Shown: piece by piece, positions 33,165 to 46,223 of the stretch
How the letters are laid out: every line of letters begins with the position of its first letter
How positions within the stretch are numbered: position 1 is the stretch's first letter
Source: Anopheles merus
Taxonomy: Eukaryota > Arthropoda > Insecta > Diptera > Culicidae
DNA length: 64,000 nucleotides
Assembly (NCBI RefSeq): GCF_017562075.2
Contig: NC_054081.1
Span: forward strand, 4,943,144-5,007,143
Direction of reading: 5' to 3'
Translations under genes and position numbers: made by a program
The notes under the pieces: model-generated
The model's input: the letters and a program-made list of their open reading frames with translations, nothing else
The model's database searches: none
What the model was told of the DNA's origin: nothing

Positions 33165-36100
33165 AAGAGAGTGAGGGAGAGAGAGAGAGAGAGAAAGGGA
33201 GGAAAAGAGGGAGGGAGAGAGAGAATAGTAGAAAAAGAAAAAAGAAGAAAGAAAAATGGAAAGCGAAGAAAGAGAAAACGAGGAAGAGAGAGAAATAGAA
33301 GAAAGCGAGAGAGCGATAAAGACAGATAGAGAAAAACGTGAAAGAGGAAAAAGATAGAGAAATAAAAGAGCAAGAGAAAAAAAGAGAAGAAAGAGAGAAG
33401 AATGAAAAGAGAAGGAAGCGAGAATGCAAGAAAAAAGAAAGAAAAAGAGGTAACAATAAGAAAAGATAATAAGAAGAGCGATGGAGACAAAACACAGATA
33501 AGCGATAAGGGTACATAGATAGAGATCAGGTAACATATACAGAGAGAGCAAGGGAGCACGTGAGAGAGGGAAAGAGAGAGACAAAGAGAGAAAGAGAGAG
33601 AGAGATGCAGAGAAAGAGAGAGAGAGAGAGAGAAAGACATTATGTAAAATTCATTTGTGACAGATAAGCATGTTTTGGTCTTAAACAGTAACGCTATGCC
33701 TTTGAACATGTAACGCATGTCAACCATCTCATCTTCAGAAGATATTTTTCCACTTTGTGTCACATTTAAACACTTTCAGATTATTCAGGATCAGGATATT
33801 CAGGATCTGGAACAAATACTATGACCTCCTTCTAAATTCAGATCATGAATATGTGTCAGATAAGACTGGAACAGAGGTCTTATGATCTTATAACAATATG
33901 CGTATCAAGCTGAATTTTGAGGGATATTGGGAACTGTCAGAACTGAACAGACTTTGGAACTGAGAGCTGTTAGATCTGTAGAGCCCAACAATTGAGGCAA
34001 GAATCAATCATAGCTTCAAGGTCTTTGGTAAGGATATCCGGGATGATATGTTTTTCTCAGAGACAACTGCCGAAACTGTTTGAGTCGAGATTTGAGAAAG
34101 ACTTCAACTGTGTTTAGAAATTCTTCAGATACGAGGACTATGAGATAACAAACGCAGGCTTTGGAGGAGAAGCTAGAATGATGGAGCTACAAGCATTTAG
34201 ATAAAGATACTATGTTGGAATCAATTATTGGTAGCTATACCTCAGACTGATACTCTCTACAGAGACATATACCTAAGTAAGACAACGGGACCTAAGGGGA
34301 CTGGGTAACTAAAACAAGCCTTGATTTGAACCTGAACATGTACCCGTCAACCCAGAACTAGAAACTAAAACTGGGGAATGCTATTGACTTGCTCCTCTTA
34401 CCTCCACGTTCGACCGCCTCGACCAGCTCGGCGGCACCGACCCGCGACGGCACGTTCACGGACGAGTAGAGGGGCGATTTGTGCGCAAAGTGCTGCACGT
34501 AGATCGCCTCCGTCTGGTCGCTGTCCTGCAGATCCTGCTCGGTTTTGCACGCCACCAGGAAGGTTTCGCACGGCAGCGAGACGAAGTTGGGCCCGTCCGG
34601 ATCGGGCCCGGCGAGCCCGGGCGTGCCCGGCCCGGCCAGCCCGTATCGCAGCGGCGCGTCCAGCGCGGCACGGTCGAGCTGGTTCAGCTGCTGTACGGTG
34701 GCGCCCCCACCGCCCAGCTGGAACCGGGCGCCCGCCTCAAGATCTAGGAATGTGGGGCGCGGTCTTGGTCCCTGTTCGCCACCCTGCTGCTGCTGCTGCT
34801 GCTCTTCGCTAGCGACGATGGCATCGATCTCCTCATCCCGGTAGTACGCTTCATCCAGATTGTCTAGAGCTGGTTCGGGGTGAGGTAATCAAGGGGAAAT
34901 AGTGAGCTAGAAGCGCAGACACATCGATCTCGACCGGGATTACCTTGGCTAACGATGGTGGACGCGTTGGAGCAACTGTCGGAGTAATTGAACGTGTCGT
35001 TGGAATGGTGGTGGTGCTGCTGCTGGAAACCGTGGTTGTCGAAGCCGACGCCGTGCTGGTGCACACCGACGCGCCGCAAGCGTCTCGGCGAGGTGGTGGT
35101 GCTGCTGGACGCGACGGACGAGCCGGAGCCGGTCGTGGCGGCCGCCGCCCGATGATACCGGCTGGCGGCCAGATCGTTCAGCAGATTGCGCGCCTCCGGG
35201 CGCAGGATGAGCCGGGTGCGGGCCCCCCGTACGCTCGCGTCCGACGGCGAATGGGCGGAGAGGGGCGTCTGGGCCTGGTCGCGGTACAGCCGCAGCCGGA
35301 CGACGTCCGCCGCCTGGCGCAGAAATATCACAGCCTCCTCGTGCGTCATCGACGAGACGGGGACGTCGTTCACCGCGACGATCTTGTCGCCAGGGCGGAT
35401 CCGCCCATCGCTCAGGGCGGGCTCGCGCACGAGCGCCCGCACGTAGTGGCCGAGCACGGAGTCGTCCTCCTTGCGCAGCGTGAACCCGAGCGAGCCCTGC
35501 TGCTTCGTCATGATGATCTCAAACTCCTTGGGAAAGAGAAGACAGGAGAGTGGTGAGATGTCAGGATGGTTCCATCAGTTGAATCTTTAGACCTCTAGAG
35601 AGAGAGTTTATCAGGTTATACATAACATAGGTAGAAGGGAGTTCTTTTTTCGAGTGAAGAGTTCAAATGAGTTCTCTCGAACTCTCGAAAGAGTAATTAG
35701 ACTCACGAATGATTTGCTTCACTTGTTTATATTAGCAGAGGAGAGGTTTATCACTCATCCACAGATAACTCTGCAAAGAGTTTTTAGTCTCTTGAATTTA
35801 TATAATTAACTCCACGTGAGTTACTCGTGATAGCAATGATTTAAATCACGAATATTGATAAAACTCGCGAAAGAGGAATTTACATACCGAATAGTTTATT
35901 TTATTATGAGTGAGTTACAACTTAAAGCCAAGAGTTTAATAACTCATTGAGCGTTACCTCTCAAAAGAGTTATCGTCAATGGTTGGGTACTCTATAAGAG
36001 GTATAAAATTAGCCGAGGAGACGTGAATCACACAACCACAGTTAAAGCTCGAAAGAGTTGTTGGACTCGTGCTATTATTCAATCCAATGTGAGTCACCTG

Positions 36101-37258
36101 TCGAAGAGTTGCTCGAAAGAGTTTAATTCACTGCGAGTGAGGTACTTACTGACAGGAAGTGTTCAATGAATATTACACATGTTTTGATTTATTGCAGGTG
36201 AGTTACTAGTTGGTGTACAGAGTAGAAACACTCTTCGAACTAAAACTCTTGAAAGAGTTATTAACTCACGAATGGTTACTATTCTACTGGAGCGTAGAGT
36301 AGATTCACTCATCGAGGCGAGTTGAGACTCTCGATCATTCAATCCAAAGATTTAACTCATTTTCACTCAGTTTGTACAGATAAGAAAATAAAGCGAAGTG
36401 AGTCAGCATGGAAACACTTACCCCACTGAAGCTGGTTTGGATCGGATCGAGCGGTGGCAGGAAGCCGGCAACCTGCTGGTTCCAGCTGGCACCCGTTGGA
36501 GGGAAGAAATGCTGCAACTGCTGCTGCTGCTGCTGCTGGGGATATGGAATGCCGGCTGGTGGCAGTGGTGACTGCGGTACCGAGCCCGACCCGTGCTCGT
36601 ACGACAGTGCGTTGCGCAGCGGCGGCCGGGGCGGTTCCGTCGGCGGCGACAGCTTGCGGTACTGCTCGTCCTTCGGTCGGCAAACGGTGAGCGTGACGAC
36701 GTTCGTCGCCTTGCGCAACTCTTCCAGCGCATGCTGCGAGTGGGTGGGTTGAAACGAAAACGAAAAAAAGCGGACAAAAACAGATTGTCATGAAAATGTC
36801 TGCAAAAAAGATGGCGAAAATTGACCCTTTCCCCTCAACAAAGATGCTTACGTAGTTGGTGAGACCGGTCAGCGGTACACCGTTCGCCTCGAGCAGGATG
36901 TCGCCGGGCTGGAGCATCCCCGTCGCCCATGCCGCCTGGTGCGGGAACAGTCGCTTGATCCGGATCAGGCCCGGGTACGGTGCGGACGAGTCGGAACCGC
37001 CCGACACGGAAAACCCGAGTCCGCGGCTACCCTTGGACACCTGGACGAAGAAGATTGAATCTGGGGAGGAAGAAGAGAAAGAAGAGGAAGAAGAAAAAAA
37101 AATGTTAAAAATATGTTAAATTCAGGAAGTGGGAGTCATTTCGCCTCCCACCAGCTCAACCTTTTCGAGCGAAAAAAACACACACACACACACACAAAGG
37201 GACACTCATTACGTTCTTCCTTCTGTGTATCTACAAAGGGAGATCAGAGAGCGAGACA

Positions 37259-37319
<61 letters not shown>

Positions 37320-40300
37320 TTGTTAAAATTCTTTGAACTCCACTCCAGCTCCAGCAACTGCAGCAACCACGGTGCCGGCGCCATTACACGCCTTTTGTTA
37401 TCGCTCGCCCAGACGCATACGGTGCTGTCAGGCTAAAGCGAATCACTTAACGTCACTTAGGATGCGAACGGTTATTACCCCGCGCTGTCTGCACGCAACG
37501 CGCGATGGCTACGAGACCGTTAAAAAACGATATGACTATCCGCACACACGCAGCCACACTCCACAGCGGTTGGGCGTGTGCGGCAGGAACAGTATTTCTG
37601 CCAGAGCCATAAAAGAGCACCAATTGTTGTAGCTTTGTGTGTGTGTGTGTGTGTGTGCACATACATCCTTCAGCTCTTGGGTACTGTTCTTCCAGCGGCT
37701 GTCAGCATGGAGTGGAAGGCGTAATAATAACTGCCATAACTCCGACCAGACATTCCCTGGATTCCCTGTTTGTAGTCTTAATTTGCACTCATGCGGGCGG
37801 GATTTTACAGTGTGTCGAATAAGTATGCGTGTAGTTGATGCGTGTATGTACTATTCCACTATACAAATTGAGCTAAAATTCCTACGCTGCCCTTCGGAAT
37901 CTGTTCATGGCTCCGAACAAAAACTCTATTGGTTCCAACAACAGAAACAGGTGTAAGTTTGGTTCTGGATTCGGAACAGATCCAGGTGTAGTTTCGAGAA
38001 GGAAGAACTATGGAAAACTATTTCAAGACCAGAATAAGTTCAATATCAGTTCCAGGATCGGTATGGGTTCAATATCAGTTCCAGAATAGGCATCGGTACA
38101 GTATCCGTTCCATGACCGGTATCGGATCAATATCAGTTCTATGACTGGTACGGATTCAAAATCAGTTCCATGACTGGTATGGGTTCACTATCAGTTCCAG
38201 GACCGATATCGGATTAATATCAGTTCCATGACAGGTATGGGTTCAGTATCAGTTCCAGGACCGGTATTGGATCAATATCAGTTCCAGGATCGGTATGGGT
38301 TGAGTATCCGTTCCAGGACCGGTATGGGTCCAATATCAGTTCCAGGACCGGTATCGGATCAATATCAGTTCCAGGACCGGTATCGGATCAATATCAGTTC
38401 CAGGATCGGTATGGGTTCAGTATCCGTTCGAGGACCAGTATAGGTTCAATATCAGTTCCAGGACCGGAATCGAATTAATATCAGTTCCATGACCGGTATG
38501 GGTTCAATATCAGTTCCAGAATAGGCATCGGTACAGTATCCGTTCCATGACCGGTATCGGATCAATATCAGTTCTATGACTGGTACGGATTCAAAATCAG
38601 TTCCATGACTGGTATGGGTTCAATATCAGTTCCAGGACCGATATCGGATTAATATCAGTTCCATGACAGGTATGGGTTCAGTATCAGTTCCAGGACAGGT
38701 ATCGGATCAATATCAGTTCCAGGATCGGTATGGGTTGAGTATCCGTTCCAGGACCGGTATGGATCCAATATCAGTTCCAGGACCGGTATCGGATCAATAT
38801 CAGTTCCAGGACCGGTATCGGATCAATATCAGTTCCAGGATCGGTATGGGTTCAATATCAGTTCCAGGTTCGGTATGGGTTGAGTATCCGTTCCAGGACC
38901 GGTATCGAACCAATATCAGTTCCATGACCGGTATCGAATCAATATGAGTTTTATGACCGGTATGGGTTCAATATCAGTTCCAGGACCGATATCGAATCAA
39001 TATCAGTTCCATGTCTGGTATGGGTTCAATATCAGTTCCAGGATCGGTATGGGTTCAATATCAGTTCCGAAATCGGTATGGGTTGAGTATCCATTCCAAG
39101 ATCGGTATGGGTTCAATATCAGCTCCAGGACCGGTATCGGATCAATATCAGTTCCATGACTGGTATGGGTTCAGTATCAGTTCCATGACCGATATGGGTT
39201 CAACATCAGTTCCAGGACCGGTATCGAATCAATATCAGTTCCATGACTGGTATGGGTTCAACATCACTTCCAGGTTCGGTATGGGTTCAGTATCCGTTCC
39301 AGGACCAGTATGGGTTCAATATCAGTTCCAGGACCGATATCGAATCAATATCAGTTCCATGACCGGTATGGGTTTAATATCAGTTCCAGGACCGGTATCG
39401 GATCAATATCAGTTCCATGACTGGTATGGGTTTAGTATCCGTTCCAGGACCGGTATGGGTTCAACATCAGTTCCAGGACCGGTATCGGATCAATATGTGT
39501 TCCATGACTGGTATAGGTTCAGGATCAGTTTCAGGACTGGTATGGGTTCGTGATCAGTTCCAGTACCGGTAAGATTGATTGATTGATTCCAGGACCGGTA
39601 CGGGTTAACTATCACTTCAAGGACCGGTATGGATTTACTCTCAGTACCATGACCGTTATGGGGTTCGGTGTCGACTACAGGTCAATTTAATGGATCTTTG
39701 TAAGTTCCTGATTGATTTATTGATTTACATCAGCTTCAGTGTTGTTGTTTGATGGTTTCAGCTTTTTCATGGTGAGATCTCTATCTCGTTTGAATATGGG
39801 AAACTGTTGTCTCTACTTCAGACCCTCAAATGTTCATCCAAAATACGAAAACACATGTTTTCTGATCTTTTCACAACTCTGACATTTGTAGTACTGCTGT
39901 TGATAGGTTTGAACTATTTCACTGCTTTGTGCAGCACTAAACCAACACTTGCAGCACTCACCGTGCCGCCCTGCCACACAAGATCAAGCGGCTTATCACA
40001 CATTAGTGGTGCCATATTTTATGATTTTGTTTTGTGGAAAGTTTCCAAAGGGTTCGCCCCATCCAACCTCGCATCAAGCGCAGCCTAATGTACTCTGCAC
40101 AGTGAAAACTGAACCACACATTACACGGCTGGGGACTGCTGGGGTGAGTGATTCCGGAGACTAAGTACGGTGTTTGAAATTGTACAAAAGCACACGCACA
40201 CACATACACGAGCCCGTAACTCTCCCTTTTGTCCACACAATCGTATTAATTTCTTCTGTCTGTGGGTGGCCCGATTGGTCGTCAACCACACACAGCAGTT

Positions 40301-43300
40301 GGACACGAACGAGTTGCAGCTTGCGTACTACTACCGGAACACAGAGCTCTTGAGACTTGGTCGCCCTTTAAAGGGGGGGGGGGGGGGCAAAAACTTTCAA
40401 CCCGGCGTGAACCTTTATAACCCCGACCAAGGAAGACAGAGCCCCGACAGTCGCCGGTGACGGAAATGAAAAATGATTGGCCACGTCCACGGCAGGATGG
40501 CCGAGTGAAGGTTTCGTAACCGGACGTGCCATTGCCGGGATTTTGCCCGACACTGCCCTGGAAGATTTCAGTTTTCCAGACGCAGTACATTCGAGAAGAC
40601 GAGATGGGTATTTTTCTTTTTGGAAAGGAAGAATTGAGTTCCCTTTTTGGCCGGAAAAGCGTTGCCTATTTCCTGGCGATAGTGCATTGCGTTGCAGCAC
40701 CAGACGAAGAATTCGATTTCCGGTGGTGAACGGAATGGCCGGTCAAGGGAATATTCCGGACACAAGGTGACCGTCGTATCGTCGTCCGCCTCCCACCGGT
40801 GTCGTTGTTTGAAATTTGCCATGCGGGCCGAGAGGATACTTAACCTCAAAAAGAAGAAGTGGAAAAAACGTAATATACGAGTTCTTTCACAAATTGAAAA
40901 CACCTGTCACCAGAAGCAGAACCAGAAACTAATGTCTACAACAGCCAAAAAAAAAAAAAAAGAAGGGTTACTGCTGCATCTCTTGGTCCGGCGGCACCGC
41001 TGCCGAAAAAGCGCAGCACTCCCATGCCCGAAATAAAAGTGCTCATAAAACATGAGCACCTTGAGTGCTCCCATGCGCTCCCCCCCGGCACTAATGTACA
41101 TACGCGGCAAGGCTGAACTGCAGGAGCGAGTGTATATATATCCATTAGTGGGACATCACTTGGCAGTGGTAGTCGTTTGTATGTGTGTGTGTGTGTGAGA
41201 GAGAGTGTATGGGACGGTAACCTGCTAATGGGTCGTGTGCAGGAGGAGTTGAAGTAACGAGTTGCTCCTCTGTTGCACCGGGAGCGCTTTTGGTTACCAC
41301 CTCCAATGGAAATACCGCTGCAAACACGCTTCCCCAAACACATACATACGCAAGTGCACTCATTTAGAGGTTGTTAATGGTGCTTGCCGTGTTTCATTGC
41401 CAACTTCCCAGACGCCACACAAAACCCGCCGAAAATCACTTGTTGACACGCTCACAGTCTTCCCGTCCTTCCCGCGCACGCTTCGCGTCCTCCAAAGCAT
41501 CCGAAGATGTTGGCGTTTGCCTCGTGGCATTATATATAACCAAGTGTGTAATTTAACCGGCTGCTTCGTGTACGTGTGCGTGTCTGGCGAGGCGTGTAAA
41601 CATAAATCACGCCCGCAAAAAAAAAAAAATGGCGCTGGAGGGGTAGACTCCTGTAGACATCTGCATGCTTCAATGCCCTGTTTTTGCTCCAACGTCCCCG
41701 GCTTCCGTGGACGCGAAGGCGTATTTTATTTATCTGACGGATTGTAACTGTTTATAGGAATGGAATAAATTGGATTGGTTTGAATTACACATGCAACACA
41801 CACACACAGAAAGGGAGCGAGAGAGCCGAGTCGCCGGCCGACACGGAAGATATCAAAATTGTCCCGAAACAAAAAAAAAACCCAAAAATATGCAAACCAC
41901 CGCCCGGGAAAGCGTTCTCACACTCACTCCCTGCCGCGCTTGGACGCACGTCTTCGTTCGTAACAGCGCCATTGCGATGCCACCGGCTGGTTTGTGAATC
42001 TCATTTTCTTCCGGACGAAATTGATGCTCCACGGTGTGTGACTTGGAGGGAGGGAAAACTGGAAAATAAAAATCAAAACCAACACAGACCAGCGGACGGA
42101 CGCGCAGATTGCTATCCGGGTTTGTGCAGCCGAAACTCGGCACACAAAGTGTGTGTGTGTTCTTCACTTTTTTTGTGAGATATGCGGCAAGATATAACCT
42201 AGCCCCGGGTTTAGATATGGTAAGGCTTGCTGCCTATCTTCAACCGGCAAAAAAAAAAAAAAACAAAAAACAAACAAAAGCCTGACAAGCGGGAACAGAG
42301 ACACACGGCAGAAAAAAAAAAACAAGAACCTCAATTTCAATTCCAAATGTCTTCCTTTAGCGAGAACGTTTTCGTTTCGCGCTGCTGCCCACTTTCCTTC
42401 GCTGCGCACCAACCCTATCCCGGGGGCACTCAGAATCAATCCATTTTACGGCGTGTGTGTGTGTGTGTGCGTATGTGTTTTGCCTGTTCCTGTTTTGTCA
42501 ATTCAATCCGCGCAAGCACTTCCAGCGACTTTCTCGAGCGTTTTGGATTGTAAGAACATTCTCCGAAATGACACTCAACGGCGGCGCTTACCTTTGGTAA
42601 TAAAACTGTACGGTCCCACCACGACCTGGTTGCCGCCGGTCCAGTAGGTTGGTTGGTAGGGCTGCTGTTGCTGCTGCTGCTGCTGCTGTGTGCCATCGCC
42701 CGGCTGTTGCTGAACGGGCCCGGCCGTACCGAGACAGTCGGCGGCCGTGCTGGCGGTCAGTAGCTCGATGTACTGCGTTTCGTGCATCAGCAGCAGGGGC
42801 GGGGGCAGCTCGTCCTCGGGCGACCGTTCGCTGCCGTACCCCTGATCGCAACCGGCATCGATGGCCGTGCGGTGCAGCGGCAGCTTCAGCGGCAGGTTGT
42901 GCTGTAGTGCACCGGGCGGCTGTTGCTGCTGCGGCGGCGGAGGATGCTGAGTACCGGAAGCTTCTGAAAGGGATGCAAGCAAGGAAGGGGGGAATGAAGC
43001 AGAGAGAAAAACAAAAACGGTTAGAACGCTACAGTGATGGTGGAGTTTAGTTTGGACAGAAAAAAGAAATATTGAAGATAGAAGTTGAACCATCAAAACA
43101 AATAGCGCTTTAGCAGCTCGACTCTCTTTTGAGAAGAGACGTCGAACCGGCAATGCTGTAAACAGTTTGTTTTGTCATATATTTCCATTACAAGATGCCC
43201 TGAGCCGAAGTCACTCTGGTTCTTTTGCAAGGCGGTTCGTTTTGCATTGATTTAAGTGGTCTGTCATCAACTGGAATCTTCCGAAGTGAACCAACTTCGT

Positions 43301-46172
43301 CAGGAGTGCTCCCCAGATGTCTAAAAACGATCTGGAATAGTGCTGACGACTTCTCAAACCATTGAAATACATCTTGAGTTGTCTGCAGTCGTTCAGAGAG
43401 GTTTTGGCTCCAATGGAGTTCTTTCGCCTAAAGTCTACCGATATCATCCAGACTGAACTAACGCCGTCTGGAGTTCTGCCTAGTTGTCTAGAGTTATCTG
43501 GTATAGTGCTAACGACAGCAGATGTAGTGACCTTAAGCATGACTGTAGATGCTTTGTGATTCTTTACAGAAGATTCGTTTGTAACAAAAATGTTTCAAGA
43601 AACAGTTGCATAATGACTTGAGTCTGAATGTTTCTAAATTCACGAATGTTTTGAGATATATGACGCGTTTGACATTTGGGAATCTTTGAAGCCTTTCCAA
43701 CTGATGCATGAATCATTAAAGATTTCAAAATCTGCAGATTTGCGAATCTTCAAAAAATTGGAGTGTACGAATAATACTTCAAAAAGCTGTTCGAATGCCA
43801 TCAGGATTGGCTAAAGTTCAGGATATTTGGACAAGATTCTTTTCCGATTCAAACTGAAACATTCAAAATAAAGATTAGAGCTAACTGCATCTATTAATCC
43901 GATATTTAGATTCGTTGAATCATTCAATGTGTTGAATACATGATCCTTGCCTGAATCTCAATCCCAAAAGCACAAAGACAGAGTTAATAAGCTCTTTTGC
44001 TTCAGAGTTGCAGATCTCGCACGCTAAAGAGCATCGTGCAGGGCAACGCACTTAAACCCCGTCCGTGATTTGTATTAGTCCCGGAGTAAACTTGCAAAGA
44101 TCTTGGATCATCCTGTCCGTGGAATCCGATCCACCCGCCCAGCGCTCCGGGTCCGAGTTGGGTTGCTTTTTTCTTTCTCCACTCTCCCACCCAGCACAAC
44201 CCATTACTGCACCGAGCAATAATAGAGCGTGTAGCCGTATGCAAAACTCGTAACCGAACACGACCCAGCGGATCACGTCGGACCTCATGATGGTAAATGA
44301 TGCTTGGATGCCACACACCATAAACCTCTAACGAGCATAATCCAGTGGATGTGGAAACTTTCTCTCCCGTGTCCTCACACACGTACAGGAGTGTGTGTGT
44401 GTGTGTGTGGGTGTGCTGCCTGAGATAAATTAATGGCTGGCAACTTTCGACGCCGCAGCCGGTCGCCCACTAACGTGCGCCAGGCGGGGATGTTTCTTCC
44501 CCCGCATTTATGTTCTAAACTGGTGGCGAAATTACCGCCACAACTTACGCAACTTAAATTTCATTCCGGCGGAGCCGCTTGTATCCCCACTCGGAGCGCC
44601 AATATTCACAGTGGATAAGATGCTTTCTTCTTAGCCGGAGAGACGTTGCTTTTTTCCTGTGTAAGAGGCCCTTTTTTTTTTTTTGGGGTAGCATTGGAGG
44701 AAACACATTCCACACCAAGACGCTTCCAAGTAGCAAACCGGTTCGGTACAAAACTGTCGAGCAACCGGCAACCGAAAAGTTCATCCCCGGGCCAAGTTGG
44801 CAGCATGTTTTCGGTGCGTTAGCCATGCTGTACTAGCCGTCGCCGCCGCCTAACTTGCACCCAAGTGACTGCACGGCGCTCGGAACAATCGGACCGATCT
44901 TGCAAGGGTGTTGTGCGGGTGTTTGGTGTGTGTGTGTGTGTGTGTGGAGAAGAGATCATGGCCATTCCGGGAAAGTTTCTGCACACGCTCACCTCGTATC
45001 GTTACGTGCCGGATTTAATGGGCAGCATGGCGGAGCGTTTACGTTTAAATTTATAGTGTTCTTCGCTCCTTCCTACTGTGCACGTCTCTTTGTAACATAT
45101 TTTTTGGTTGTTTGAACTTTTGCGATGGGACATAGTGCACAGTTAGCTGTGTAGCGAACTGTCCCCCCTCCCCGTACAACACCATAAAAGCGTAACGATA
45201 GCTCATATTCCAAAACGCTCCCGTGCAGCAGAGTCCGCACAGTTCGCCCGTTGTAAGTGCGCTGCATTCTTCCGGTGCAGCACCAAACCCACCGCATTGC
45301 CTACCTTCAGGCGTGTGCAGTGTTGCCAGCCACTGCTTGTACTGCAAGCAGTGTGGGGTGTGCAACTAAGTCGTGCAAGTTGCCACACCACCGGGTCGAG
45401 ATTGACACAGGCAGGTTCCTCCTCCCCTTTTATCGTCCTGCAACTACATTAATGCGTACTGGAGGAAAAAAAGGGGGCGCTTTAGCAGGGCATTGGAGGG
45501 GCAGAACATTTATTGCGGGTGCTGTCGATAGTAATGCTTCGCAGGCGCTTCCAGGCCAGCTTTCCCGCTCCCCTGCCCAATGCTCGAAACGGGGCGAAAT
45601 TCCATTTCGAAGCCACTCCAAAGCTGAACACTCCCGCTGTTTCGTGGTCGGACGCTGCGTCCTCGGCCAGGCCCTTACGGGGATGTAGTGCTGGCAAAAA
45701 AGAGTACCTGCCACTCGGCTCCCGCTTGCGACGCTTCCGGGGGAGGCGGCATTGCCCTTGAACGCACATTCAGTCCGTTAAAGGTACTGCTTAGGGGGAG
45801 GAGATTTTCCAAGAAAACGTTCAACCGGAACGGTTTCCGGCTGCTGAAGACCTGCGCTCAATGATGCATGGAGCTGGAGGAAGCGGAGCTTGGTGCGGAG
45901 AAGGGGAAGCTTATAAACCCATCCGCAAAGCTGGCATGGTTATGTTGATTTCAATTTCCATCCCGCCTCCGATGCCCGCCGGGCATTCCCTTGTGGTGGT
46001 GGTTTCTCTCGCCTCCCTTTTCCCCGATGCTTCAGAGCTTTGCTGCATAACTACCAGGCGCTTTGGAAGGAATATTGCTCCGAGCCAGGTGCAGGCTGGT
46101 TGGTGTGGAACTCCACGCGTCATCACACGGGCGGATTTACTAGTTAGTTCATTTTCGACCTTCGAGAAGAAC

Positions 46173-46223
<51 letters not shown>

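Larger units (their letters stand above)
37061..42591 (-). other. 5.5-kb intron of the multi-PDZ gene
   Basis: Contains a (GT)n run (37260-37317), the 29-bp minisatellite (about 38040-39640), a poly-G run at about 40374-40387 and several A-runs. No further exon was found. Confidence 0.55.

Noticed and set aside
32861..33763. 300-codon Ser/Leu/Phe frame over the polypyrimidine tract
   Set aside because: It arises from the CT-rich simple sequence, and its coding end conflicts with the phase-consistent linker exon.
39011..39553. 180-codon frame with GMGSISVPGPV-type repeats
   Set aside because: It is produced by the 29-bp minisatellite, which lacks stops in all three frames; no gene context.
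38020..39640. CRISPR-like array
   Set aside because: Units abut without unique spacers and the host is eukaryotic; it is a minisatellite.
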